From Streptomyces alboflavus (GTDB taxonomy: Bacteria > Actinomycetota > Actinomycetes > Streptomycetales > Streptomycetaceae), in the NCBI RefSeq assembly GCF_000716675.1, contig NZ_JNXT01000023.1, forward strand, positions 1-64,000: DNA of 64,000 nt, read 5' to 3'. Positions 36,576 to 44,369 of the stretch are shown piece by piece. Position 1 is the first letter of the stretch; each line of letters begins with the position of its first letter. Under the pieces are notes generated by a model that had not been told where the DNA came from, did not search any database, and saw only the letters and a program-made list of their open reading frames with translations. Position numbers and translations under genes: made by a program.

Positions 36576-37481
36576 GTGAAGGTCGGCTGCATCGGACTCG
36601 GCGACATCGCGCAGAAGGCGTACCTCCCGGTGCTCGCCGCGCAGCCCGGCGTCGAACTGCACCTCCAGACCCGCACCCCCGCCACCCTGGAGCGCGTCGC
36701 CGCCGTCCACCACGTGCCGGGGGAGCGCCGCCACACCGCCCTGGACTCCCTGCTCGCCCAGGGCCTGGACGCGGCCTTCGTGCACGCGCCCACCGCCGTC
36801 CACCCCGAGATCGTGGGCCGCCTGCTGGAGGCGGGAGTGGCGACGTACGTGGACAAGCCCATCGCGTACGAACTCGCCGACTCCGAGCGCCTCGTGGACC
36901 TGGCCGAGGAGCGGAACGTCAGCCTCGCCGTCGGCTTCAACCGTCGCCACGCCCCCGGCTACGCCCAGTGCGTCGAGCACCCGCGCGAGCTCATCCTGAT
37001 GCAGAAGAACCGCGTGGGGCTGCCGGAGGACCCGCGCACCATGGTCCTCGACGACTTCATCCACGTCGTCGACACCCTGCGCTTCCTCGTGCCCGGCCAG
37101 ATCGACGACGTGAGTGTGCGCGGCCGGGTCGAGAACGGCCTGCTCGAACACGTCGTGCTGCAGCTCGGGGGCGCCGGGTTCACCGCGATCGGCGTGATGA
37201 ACCGGCTGAGCGGGTCCACCGAGGAGGTCCTCGAGGTCTCGGGTCAGGACACCAAGCGGCAGGTCCTGAACCTCGCCGACGTCGTGGACCACAAGGGTCA
37301 GCCCACCGTGCGGCGGCGCGGCGACTGGGTGCCGGTGGCGCGGCAGCGCGGCATCGAGCAGGTCGTGCTCGCCTTCCTCGACTCCGTGCGCGCGGGCAAG
37401 GTGCTCAGCGCGCGGGACGCGCTGGCGAGCCATGAGCTGTGCGAGCGGGTGGTGCGGGCCGTTCAGGAGCAGGGCGCCTGA
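36576..37481 (+). CDS. Gfo/Idh/MocA family oxidoreductase
   Basis: A 301-aa NAD(P)-dependent oxidoreductase: VKVGCIGLGDIAQKAYLPVLAA gives the Rossmann Gly motif, then AVHPEIVGRLLEAGVATYVDKPIAYELADSERL with the conserved DKP/EKP lysine, and DDFIHVVDTLRFLVPG with the H-x3-D-type catalytic segment. Substrates are usually sugars or cyclitols. The GTG follows GTAGGGAGA, which overlaps the monooxygenase stop, so the two are co-expressed. Its last 77 bp overlap the 3' end of the convergent lnt gene. Confidence 0.9.
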   Translation: MKVGCIGLGDIAQKAYLPVLAAQPGVELHLQTRTPATLERVAAVHHVPGERRHTALDSLLAQGLDAAFVHAPTAVHPEIVGRLLEAGVATYVDKPIAYELADSERLVDLAEERNVSLAVGFNRRHAPGYAQCVEHPRELILMQKNRVGLPEDPRTMVLDDFIHVVDTLRFLVPGQIDDVSVRGRVENGLLEHVVLQLGGAGFTAIGVMNRLSGSTEEVLEVSGQDTKRQVLNLADVVDHKGQPTVRRRGDWVPVARQRGIEQVVLAFLDSVRAGKVLSARDALASHELCERVVRAVQEQGA

Positions 37482-39093
37482 ACGCCCGCGCGCCCTCGGC
37501 CGCGCACAGCAGGGCGAGCACGACGAGGGCCGCGTGCACCGGCCAGTCCCCGAAGCGCACGTACGGGGTGGTGCCGGTGGCCAGCGGCACGTCGTACTCG
37601 GCGGTGCTCGACGCCGACGTGCCGAGCGGCCGGCCGACGCGTTCGCCGCTCGGGCCGTAGACGGCCGAGACGCCGGTGAGGGTGGCGTGCACCATGGGGC
37701 GGCCGGTCTCGGCGGCCCGCACCGCCGCGAGCGAGGCGTGCTGCTGGGGTGCCCAGCTGTGCTGGAACGTCGACGTGGCGGACTGGGCGAGCAGCAACTG
37801 CGCGCCCTCGCGGGTGAGGTGGCGGCTCATGTCGGGGAACGCCGACTCGAAGCACACCAGCGGCCCGACGCGCAGGTCCTTGCCCTGCCCCTGGCCCTGG
37901 CCGACGGTCATGACGACGGGCCGGTCCCCGCGCCTGCGGTCCTCGCCCGCGGCCTTGCCGACGGAGGTCGCCCAGCCGAGCAGGGAGCGGGCGGGCACGT
38001 ACTCGCCGAAGGGGACCAGGCGCATCTTGTCGTAGCGGTCGCCCGTCGGCCCGTCGGGGCCGACAAGGACCGAGCTCTTGAAGATGCCCGGCCGGTCCGA
38101 GCGGCGCGCGTCGACGTTCACCAGGATGTCGGCGCCGACCTGCCGGGACAGCGCGGTGATCCGCCCGGCCAGATCGGGCCGCTCGGTGAGGTCATGGCCC
38201 ACGCTGCTCTCGCCCCACACCACGAGGTCCAGATCGCGCCCCGCGAGGGAGCGGGTCAGCTGCTCCTCGCGGGCGAACCGCTGGTCGGCGCTGTCGATGC
38301 CGTTCATGACGCCGGGCTGGACGACGGCGACGCGGATGTGGCCCGCGGGCTCGGGGCGCGGGGACCAGGTCCAGGCCGCCGCGGTGGCCGCGCCGACGGC
38401 GACGAGCCCCGCGACGGCGGGAACGCGGGCGCCGCGGTGGACGACGAGCACGGCCACTCCCGTGTTCACGGCCACGACCAGGGCGCTGACCAGCCAGACA
38501 CCGCCGACCGACGCGAGCCGCAGCGCGGGCTCGACCTGCCACTGGCTGGAGCCGAGCAGCCCCCAGGGCCCGCCGAGCCCCTCCCAGGACCGCACCAGTT
38601 CCACCATCAGCCAGCCGGACGGCAGCACGAGCAGCGCGGCGGCGACGCGCGCCGGGGCGGGCGTGCCGCCGAGGAGGTGGCGTACGAGCCAGCCCCACGG
38701 CGCCCAGAGCAGGCCCAGGAGTGCGGCGATGACCAGCGTGAACACATGCAGACTCGGCAGCAGCCAGTGGTGCACGGCGACCATGAAGCCGAGCCCGCCG
38801 AGCCATCCGTCCAGGGCGGCCCGGCGGCCCGTCGGGGCCGAGCGGGCGAGCAGGAGCCACGGCACCAGCGCCACGTACGCGAACCACCACCAGGACGGCG
38901 CGGGGAACGCCAGGGCGGGCAGGGCGCCGCAGAGGGCGGCGAGGGCGCCGCGCTGCCACGGCGATGCGAGGTCGACACGCCGCCACGGGGCGGTGCGCTG
39001 CCCGGAGGCGGAGCGGCCACCGCGCCGCCATGCCTTCGCGTCCGCCCACCGGGGCACCCAGCGGTGCCGCCGCTTGCTGCCGAGTGTGTCCAT
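37405..39093 (-). CDS. lnt: Apolipoprotein N-acyltransferase
   Basis: A 562-aa enzyme with six to eight membrane segments (about residues 45-255) and an extracytoplasmic nitrilase domain. The triad is Glu295 (VVWGESSVG), Lys356 (DKMRLVPFGEYVP) and Cys414 (VCFESAF). It adds the third acyl chain to lipoproteins. Streptomyces have two Lnt paralogues, and one has the main role in S. scabies as far as I recall. The tail after the last membrane segment is a 30-residue Pro/Arg/Ala stretch, which lies in the part antisense to the Gfo/Idh gene. The region just upstream of the ATG is Arg/Trp-rich on translation and could hold an alternative start. Confidence 0.93.
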   Translation of the reverse strand: MDTLGSKRRHRWVPRWADAKAWRRGGRSASGQRTAPWRRVDLASPWQRGALAALCGALPALAFPAPSWWWFAYVALVPWLLLARSAPTGRRAALDGWLGGLGFMVAVHHWLLPSLHVFTLVIAALLGLLWAPWGWLVRHLLGGTPAPARVAAALLVLPSGWLMVELVRSWEGLGGPWGLLGSSQWQVEPALRLASVGGVWLVSALVVAVNTGVAVLVVHRGARVPAVAGLVAVGAATAAAWTWSPRPEPAGHIRVAVVQPGVMNGIDSADQRFAREEQLTRSLAGRDLDLVVWGESSVGHDLTERPDLAGRITALSRQVGADILVNVDARRSDRPGIFKSSVLVGPDGPTGDRYDKMRLVPFGEYVPARSLLGWATSVGKAAGEDRRRGDRPVVMTVGQGQGQGKDLRVGPLVCFESAFPDMSRHLTREGAQLLLAQSATSTFQHSWAPQQHASLAAVRAAETGRPMVHATLTGVSAVYGPSGERVGRPLGTSASSTAEYDVPLATGTTPYVRFGDWPVHAALVVLALLCAAEGARAFRRPAPERPAPPARTAHGSPARPAR

Positions 39094-39197
39094 GCAGCGC
39101 GCCTTTCTGCCCCGATCCGTCCGACGCGGCCCGCGCCCCCCGCCGTCGTACGTTCAGTGTGCGCGTCCCTGACGATCTAGGACAGGGGGCGCCTGGT

Positions 39198-39680
39198 TCA
39201 TGTAACCGGGTCGGACCAGTGCTGTCTGCGCCACTTCTCCTGGACGACCACCTGACGCAGCCGCCAGCCGTTGTGGGTGCGGACGGCGGTGAAGGCGTAG
39301 CGCCCGCCGCACTCGAAGTCGGGCGCGGCGCTGTCGGAGCCCTCCGCCTTGTCGGCGAGCCGCATGGGGTTGGTGTAGTCGGCCTGTATCCGGGCGGTGT
39401 CGCCGATGTCCTGGTCGCGGATGTCGAAGTGGATCCTGCGGTTGACGATGAGGTGCTGGCGTACCGGGAAGATCCGCAGGGACTCCGTGAGCCAGTCGGC
39501 GACCTCGGGCGCGGGGCCTTCGATGCCTCCGGCCGAGCGGTAGTCGGCGCGTCCGTCGGGTGCGAAGAGCCGACGGTAGGCGTCCCAGTCGCCGTCGTCG
39601 ACGGTGATGGCGTAGTCGGTGATGAGGGCGTCGATGGCCAACCGGTCAAGGACTGCGGCGAGTTCCACGCGCTGCGTCAT
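39198..39680 (-). CDS. NTF2-like (SnoaL) family protein
   Basis: A 160-aa single-domain protein: RLAIDALITDYAITVDDGDWDAYRRLFAPDGRADYRSAGG, then RQHLIVNRRIHFD, TARIQADYTNPMRL and NGWRLRQVVVQEKWRR near the end. This is the NTF2-like fold of ring-hydroxylating dioxygenase beta subunits and SnoaL cyclases (SnoaL_4 type). The substrate is unknown. I start at MTQRVELAAV; a longer form begins six codons earlier. Single gene next to lnt. Confidence 0.88.
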   Translation of the reverse strand: MTQRVELAAVLDRLAIDALITDYAITVDDGDWDAYRRLFAPDGRADYRSAGGIEGPAPEVADWLTESLRIFPVRQHLIVNRRIHFDIRDQDIGDTARIQADYTNPMRLADKAEGSDSAAPDFECGGRYAFTAVRTHNGWRLRQVVVQEKWRRQHWSDPVT

Positions 39681-39791
39681 CGGATCAGTCTTGGGCACCG
39701 GGGGTGCGGAGCCAAGAGGCCGGGCGCGAGTCGTTGTGCCGCGAGGGGCCGGGGTGGCTCGATGTGTCCGTACGGGAGGGGTGGTGAGGGT

Positions 39792-39821
39792 GCGCGCGAG
39801 CGGTCGTGGTCGCTCGCGCGC
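39792..39821 (-). terminator. Terminator of the 59-aa protein gene
   Basis: GCGCGCGAGCG, an 8-nt loop and CGCTCGCGCGC form a perfect 11-bp stem about 100 nt past the stop of the minus-strand gene at 39921. Confidence 0.7.
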
Positions 39822-39920
39822 TGAGGAATTCCTCGGTGGAGGGCGGGCCTCCGGTGCGGTGACGCCGATGGACGGCTCACGCGCGGAAGATGCGTGTGTA
39901 CTGCCCCCGTTGTGTGCCGC

Positions 39921-40100
39921 TTACGCGGCCTGCACGATCTCCGCGCGTACCGCCTCGGCCCACTCGGTCACCAACTGCTCGTACTCCCGCCGCTGTTCGA
40001 CGGAGAGGCGGCCGCCCGCACGCAGCCACAGGCCGCGTATCCGCTCGTTCAACTCGGCCGACGACCGCACGGAACCATGGGGTTGAGGGGTGAGGGGCAT
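39921..40100 (-). CDS. Small conserved protein with damage-type promoter, 59 aa
   Basis: MPLTPQPHGSVRSSAELNER is followed by a helical region, IRGLWLRAGGRLSVEQRREY and EQLVTEWAEAVRAEIVQAA. The protein is compact, basic then acidic, with no signal or membrane part. I recall close relatives in other Streptomyces but no function. I use the ATG at 40100. It lies 7 nt after TAGGCT, so the mRNA is probably leaderless, and the upstream ATG at 40130 would be inside the promoter. The promoter resembles the DNA damage-inducible RecA-NDp class with one mismatch. Confidence 0.75.
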   Translation of the reverse strand: MPLTPQPHGSVRSSAELNERIRGLWLRAGGRLSVEQRREYEQLVTEWAEAVRAEIVQAA

Positions 40101-40107
40101 GACGTCA

Positions 40108-40130
40108 AGCCTAGGGGATAGCCCTGACAA
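40108..40130 (-). promoter_or_regulatory. RecA-NDp-like promoter of the 59-aa protein gene
   Basis: On the minus strand TTGTCAGGG-N8-TAGGCT matches TTGTCRGTG-N8-TANNNT except G for T at position 8. It places the transcription start at about the ATG. Confidence 0.6.
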
Positions 40131-40338
40131 TCGGAACTGTCAGCTACCGCACACCTGCGGCACGTGATCGCGCCGGGGCGCCGCAAGGCGCGCGCGTCCG
40201 GCGCGAGTTGGAGCGGGAGCGCTGGTCAGCGGGGCAAAGGGAGGCCTTTGAGGCCGGTTGGGGCGCGGTGCGACGGGCTCGGGCCGTGATGGACGGCACG
40301 ATTCCGTACGTCACTTGGCGCGTCGGGCGCCCGCGTTC

Positions 40339-40369
40339 GGTGATGCCGCTGTCGGACAGCGGCATCACC
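40339..40369 (-). terminator. Terminator of the MFS gene
   Basis: GGTGATGCCGCTG, loop TCGGA, CAGCGGCATCACC is a perfect 13-bp stem 27 nt past the MFS stop. Confidence 0.85.
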
Positions 40370-40395
40370 GGCTCTGGACCGGGGTCCGGCGCGCG

Positions 40396-41979
40396 TCAGG
40401 CGGCGCTCGGCCTGATGCGGTGCGCCGTGAGGACTCCGGCGGCCGCGAGCGCGGCGGTGAGGGCGAAGGTCACCGTCAGGGCGAGGGACACCGAGCCGCC
40501 GTGGGCCGCGGACAGGGTGACGGCGGCGCCGCCGAGGCCGCTGAGGACCGCCACCGCTAGGGTCTGCGCGAGCTGCATCGAGCCGCTTGCCTCGCCCTGC
40601 CGGTCGGCGGCCGCCTGCTCCATGGCGTCGGTGGTCGCCGCGTTGAACGCGACGCCCATGCCCGCGCCGCCGATGGCCCAGCCCGCCACGGCCGTCAGGG
40701 CGGGCACCGCGTCGACCAGGACGCCGAGCGCCATCACGGCGATCCCCACGAGCAGGACCGCGAAACCGGCGGCGATCGGCACGGCCCGTGACCGCCCGCT
40801 CCAGCGACTGTCGGCCCGGCCCTGCCACGTCGCCCCGAGCACCCAGGTGATGGCGCCCGCCGAGAGCCCCAACCCGGCCTCCGTGGCGCTCAGTTCGCGC
40901 AGCTTGACCAGGCCGAGGGGCAGGAACGCCTCGCTGCCGAAGTAGGCGCCGCAGAGCAGGAAGCGCAGGACGACGCCGGTGGGTACGCCGCGGCGCACGG
41001 ACAGGGTGCCCGCCGGTGTGACCCGGCGCAGCGCGAGCAGGGCCGTGGCGGCGCCCACGGCGGCCAGGGGGATCAGGAGGGCGAGTTGGCGCACTTGGAG
41101 GCCCGCGAGGAGGACGCCGGTCCCGGCGGCGAGCAGGACGCTGCGGGCGACGGGGGTGGACCACCAGGGGGTCGCCTCGGCGGCTGGGGCCGGGGCCTCC
41201 CGCTCCTCCGCGCTCCCGGGGCGGCCGAGGCGGCGCAGCTGCGGCAGCGCGAGCGTCGCGGCGGCCGCGATCAGGGGCAGCAGCAGCACGAACACGCCGC
41301 GCCAGGACACATGGTCGGAGATCACGGCGGCGATGCTCGGTCCCACCAAGGACGGCACGGTCCAGGCGCCGGAGACCAGGGCGAACATGCGCGCACGCAG
41401 GTGCTGCGGATAGGCGAGCGCGATGGCGGTGTACGCGAGGGCCATGACCGCCCCGACCCCGAGCCCCTGCAGGAACCGCCCGGCCAGGAAGGCGGGCCAG
41501 TTCGGCGCGGCCCCGGCGAGCGCGCAGCCGACGGCGAAGACCGCGAGGCCGAGGGCGAGCGGTCGGGCCGGGCCGTGCCGGTCGGCGGCGACGCCCGCGG
41601 CGACGGTGCCGATGAGGTTGGCCAGCATCAGGGCGGACAGGCCCCAGCCGTAAGCGTTGAGTCCGCCGAGGCGGCCCGCGATCTCGGGCAGCACGGTGGC
41701 GACCCCCATCGACTCGAAGGCGACGAGGCCGACGGAGAGCACGATGCCCCAGGTGAGGGCGGAATAGGGGGCGCGGAAGGCGCTCTCGGGGCGGGCGTCC
41801 GGCGCGGGCGCCTGCCGCGTACCCGATGGCTGCGCGGGCGACTCCCGGGCGGACGGCGTCCGCGCCGACGAGTCCTGTACGGACGGATCGTGCATGGACG
41901 GATCGTGCGCGGACGGATCCTGCGCGGACGACTCCTGGGCGGGCGGTTCCTGCGTGGTCGCTTCCTGCTCGGACGGCAA
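40396..41979 (-). CDS. MFS transporter (drug:H+ antiporter-like, 14-segment)
   Basis: A 527-aa major facilitator. A hydrophilic N-tail of about 68 residues is made of a degenerate five-residue repeat (QDPSA, HDPSM, HDPSV). Membrane segments then start at LTWGIVLSVGLVAFESMGVATVLPEIAG. LMLANLIGTVAAGVAADRHGPARPL is the MFS signature loop, and GRFLQGLGVGAVMALAY follows. It probably exports drugs or metabolites under the divergent TetR. The start codon is TTG, with GGAGGG 6 nt upstream. The tail repeat differs from what MFS proteins normally carry. Confidence 0.9.
   Translation of the reverse strand: MPSEQEATTQEPPAQESSAQDPSAHDPSMHDPSVQDSSARTPSARESPAQPSGTRQAPAPDARPESAFRAPYSALTWGIVLSVGLVAFESMGVATVLPEIAGRLGGLNAYGWGLSALMLANLIGTVAAGVAADRHGPARPLALGLAVFAVGCALAGAAPNWPAFLAGRFLQGLGVGAVMALAYTAIALAYPQHLRARMFALVSGAWTVPSLVGPSIAAVISDHVSWRGVFVLLLPLIAAAATLALPQLRRLGRPGSAEEREAPAPAAEATPWWSTPVARSVLLAAGTGVLLAGLQVRQLALLIPLAAVGAATALLALRRVTPAGTLSVRRGVPTGVVLRFLLCGAYFGSEAFLPLGLVKLRELSATEAGLGLSAGAITWVLGATWQGRADSRWSGRSRAVPIAAGFAVLLVGIAVMALGVLVDAVPALTAVAGWAIGGAGMGVAFNAATTDAMEQAAADRQGEASGSMQLAQTLAVAVLSGLGGAAVTLSAAHGGSVSLALTVTFALTAALAAAGVLTAHRIRPSAA
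41866..41970. repeat. 15-bp tandem repeat encoding the MFS N-terminal tail
   Basis: Seven 15-bp units near GGACGGATCCTGCGC, from almost identical (41881-41925) to diverged (41941-41970), encode pentapeptides such as QDPSA. All are in frame, so length can vary without frameshift. Confidence 0.9.
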
Positions 41980-42022
41980 GGTCGACCCTCCTTCTTGCGT
42001 TTCGATCCGGAACGGAACGAAA

Positions 42023-42047
42023 GTAGATGCTACCTATACTGACCGTC
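42023..42047 (+). promoter_or_regulatory. tetR promoter and operator (MFS/TetR gap)
   Basis: GTAG-ATG-CTAC (42023-42033) is an inverted repeat directly upstream of TATACT (42035-42040), which lies 7 nt before the TetR ATG. A repressor at the palindrome would cover the promoter spacer. No RBS is present. Confidence 0.55.
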
Positions 42048-42734
42048 ATGGCAACCCCCGAGTCCGTGGCCTCTGCCGCCCGTTCCGCCCGTGAGACCGG
42101 CCGGACGGGGCGCCCCCGTGACGCACGGCTCGACGAGGCCATCCTGGAAGCGACGCTGGCGCTCCTCGAGGAGTCCGGATACCCGAGCCTGACGATGGAG
42201 GGCGTCGCGCGCCGCGCCGGTACGACCAAGCCGGCCATCCGCCGCCGCTGGCCGTCCCGGCAGCACCTGGTCATCGCCGCGCTCGCGGAGACCGTGGGCA
42301 CCGCGCCCACCCCCGACACCGGCTGCACGCACTGCGACCTCATCCTCGGCGTCGAGACCCTGAGCCAGGCCTTCGGCGGGACGCTGGGACGCCGGACGCT
42401 GCCCGCGCTCGTGGCCGAACTGGCCGACGACCCGGATCTTGACCGCGTCTTCACCGAGACGCTCTTCCGCCCCCGCAGGGCCACGACCGAGGCGGCGCTC
42501 CGCCGGGGCATCGAGCGGGGCGACATCCGGCCCGACGCCGACATCGACCTGCTCCTGGACATGCTCGGCGCCACCACGTACCACCGGGTGCTCTTCGGGC
42601 ATCTGCCGGTGACGGACTCACTGGCCCACGACGTCGTGATGGTGCTCATGGAGGGCGCGGCGACGCCGCGTTGGCGCGGCCACTACAAGGAGCAGCACCA
42701 GGACGACCCGCGCCCGGGCGGGCCGACCGGCTGA
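42048..42734 (+). CDS. TetR family regulator next to MFS transporter
   Basis: A 228-aa TetR regulator: TGRPRDARLDEAILEATLALLEESGYPSLTMEGVARRAGTTKPAIRRRWPSRQHLV (residues about 22-80, two helices shown) is the HTH with the TTKPAIRRRWPS recognition helix common in actinobacterial TetR_C_16-type repressors. The C-terminal half is helical (DIDLLLDMLGATTYHRVLFGHLP). It probably represses the divergent MFS exporter. The ATG at 42048 lacks an RBS and lies 7 nt after TATACT. Its stop is 3 bp from the convergent LysR stop. Confidence 0.92.
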   Translation: MATPESVASAARSARETGRTGRPRDARLDEAILEATLALLEESGYPSLTMEGVARRAGTTKPAIRRRWPSRQHLVIAALAETVGTAPTPDTGCTHCDLILGVETLSQAFGGTLGRRTLPALVAELADDPDLDRVFTETLFRPRRATTEAALRRGIERGDIRPDADIDLLLDMLGATTYHRVLFGHLPVTDSLAHDVVMVLMEGAATPRWRGHYKEQHQDDPRPGGPTG

Positions 42735-42737
42735 GCC

Positions 42738-43610
42738 TCAGGTCCGCAGCGCCTGGAGGAGCTGGCGCAGCGGTGGTCCCGGCGGGCCGGGCAACACGGC
42801 GAGCGACGTGGTGAGTTCGGGCGCGGCAAGGCGTCGTACGGCCACGTGGGGCACCGACGGCAGTCCCGACACGTCGTAGAAGACCGTCCAGGACGGCGAG
42901 TCGGCTCGCTGCTCGGCCATGCCTGTCAGGGTCTCCTGGAGGGTGGTGAACGGCGGCCCGAGCGGCGGCTCCGCCCTGGCGGCCCGCAGCGCGCCGGTCA
43001 CCAGGTCGTGGAAGGGCGGGTTGTGCTCGCGTGGGGCCAGGCGCAGGGGGAGGTCGGCCAGCTGTTCGAGCCGAAGCTGCTGGGTCGCTGCCGGGTGATC
43101 CTCGGGCAGCGCGACGTACAGCGGATCCCGCCACACCGGCAGCAGTTCGAGCCCCGGAGCCGTCGTCGCCGCCCGCACCAGGGCCGCGTCCAGCTCACCC
43201 GCGCGCACCGCCGCGAGCCGTTCGGTGAGGGGCAGCCGACGCAGTCGCACCCGGAGCCGGGGGGCCGTGCGCCGCAGCTCGCCGAGGAGGCGGTACGTCC
43301 GGTCGCCCGGCCCCTGGACGGTGCCGAGGCGGAGCAGGCCCTCCGCGCCGGACGCGATGTCGGCGGCGACCTGCCGGGTGCGGTGGGCCGCCGTGAGCAC
43401 GGCGCGGGCCTCCGGCAGCAGGCGCTCGCCCGCGGCCGAGAGGCGGACGTGGCGCGTGGACCGGTCGAACAGCGCGACGCCCAGCTCGCGTTCGAGCCGC
43501 CGGACCTGCTGGCTGACCGCCGACTGCACGATGCCGAGCCGCTCGGCGGCCCGGCTGAAGCCGCCCGCGTCCGCCACCGCGGCGAAGTACTGGAGCTGGC
43601 GCAGTTCCAC
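42738..43610 (-). CDS. LysR family transcriptional regulator
   Basis: A 290-aa LTTR: ELRQLQYFAAVADAGGFSRAAERLGIVQSAVSQQVRRLERELGVALFDRS (HTH, residues 2-52, in two stretches), then an effector-binding domain with LRLGTVQGPGDRTYRLLGEL and WRDPLYVALPEDHPAA. The GTG is preceded by AGGAGG, which favours it over an in-frame ATG 18 codons earlier. It is divergent from a cupin gene with a T-N11-A palindrome between them. The cupin protein is the likely target. Confidence 0.93.
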   Translation of the reverse strand: MELRQLQYFAAVADAGGFSRAAERLGIVQSAVSQQVRRLERELGVALFDRSTRHVRLSAAGERLLPEARAVLTAAHRTRQVAADIASGAEGLLRLGTVQGPGDRTYRLLGELRRTAPRLRVRLRRLPLTERLAAVRAGELDAALVRAATTAPGLELLPVWRDPLYVALPEDHPAATQQLRLEQLADLPLRLAPREHNPPFHDLVTGALRAARAEPPLGPPFTTLQETLTGMAEQRADSPSWTVFYDVSGLPSVPHVAVRRLAAPELTTSLAVLPGPPGPPLRQLLQALRT

Positions 43611-43634
43611 GGGTTCCTCCTGCGGCGCCGATTC

Positions 43635-43649
43635 ATCACGATCGGTGAT
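43635..43649. promoter_or_regulatory. LysR box between lysR-like and cupin genes
   Basis: ATCAC-GATCG-GTGAT is a perfect 5-bp inverted repeat with a 5-bp centre and fits the T-N11-A LysR box. It lies 25 bp before the LysR GTG and 108 bp before the cupin ATG. Confidence 0.65.
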
Positions 43650-43757
43650 TTCTGCAGGGAACAACTGCTTCTGGTGCGCGGCTTCTTCCCCGGATCGAAT
43701 GGGAGCCAGGAAGAGAGACCGGAAGAGAGATCAGAGAGAACAGGGAGAACGCCGACC

Positions 43758-44369
43758 ATGACGAACCGAGCGCGCCCGGACGCCCCCGAGTCCCCGGACG
43801 CCCCCGAGACCCTGGGCACCCCCGAGACCCCAGACGCCCTGAACGCCCCCGGCGGGCCCGGCACCCTCGTCGTGCCGGCCGGGACAGCCGAGCACATCCC
43901 CCTCCCGCACGGCGGCGGCTTCGACCTGCTGGCCGACGCCGTGGACACCGGCGGCGCCCTGGGAGCCAACCGGCTGGCCCTCGGCGCGGGCGCGGACGGC
44001 GCGAGGCCGCACGTCCACGCGCGGTCGACGGAGCTGTTCTACGTGCTCGACGGAGCCGTCGAGTTCTCCCTGGACGGCGGGATGACGACCGTGACCCGCG
44101 GGGGTCTCGTCGTCATCCCGCCCGGGACGCCGCACGCATTCGGCGCGGCGGCCGGTGCGACCGCCGAACTGCTCGCGGTCCTGACACCGGGTGTCGACCG
44201 GTTCGGCTACTTCCGTGCCCTGGGCCGCATACAGCACGGCCTGGACACCTTCGACAGCCTCCTGCCCGAACAGGACCGGTACGACGTGCACTTCGTCGGC
44301 GGCGCGGACGCCGCCGCCTGGGACGCGGCGCGCGGCCGGACTACGCCGGGTCGCGCACCGTCCCGGTGA
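43758..44369 (+). CDS. Cupin domain protein
   Basis: A 203-aa protein. A Pro/Asp/Glu-rich N-terminal 40 residues (PDAPE-type repeats) precede one cupin domain: ARPHVHARSTELFYVLDGAVEFSLDGG is cupin motif 1 (two His, Glu), and IPPGTPHAFGAAAG is motif 2 with the third His. A metal is expected in the barrel. Possible roles are a dioxygenase or sugar-isomerase-like enzyme. It is likely induced through the divergent LysR. The gene end overlaps the convergent hydrolase gene by 29 bp. Confidence 0.87.
   Translation: MTNRARPDAPESPDAPETLGTPETPDALNAPGGPGTLVVPAGTAEHIPLPHGGGFDLLADAVDTGGALGANRLALGAGADGARPHVHARSTELFYVLDGAVEFSLDGGMTTVTRGGLVVIPPGTPHAFGAAAGATAELLAVLTPGVDRFGYFRALGRIQHGLDTFDSLLPEQDRYDVHFVGGADAAAWDAARGRTTPGRAPSR

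Noticed and set aside
40144..40330. Open frame with ERERWSAGQREAFEAGW and MDGTIPYVTWRVGRPRS on the plus strand
   Set aside because: The translation looks protein-like, but I find no start with an RBS, codon bias is modest, and it runs into the MFS terminator. It may be a remnant; I cannot support a gene.
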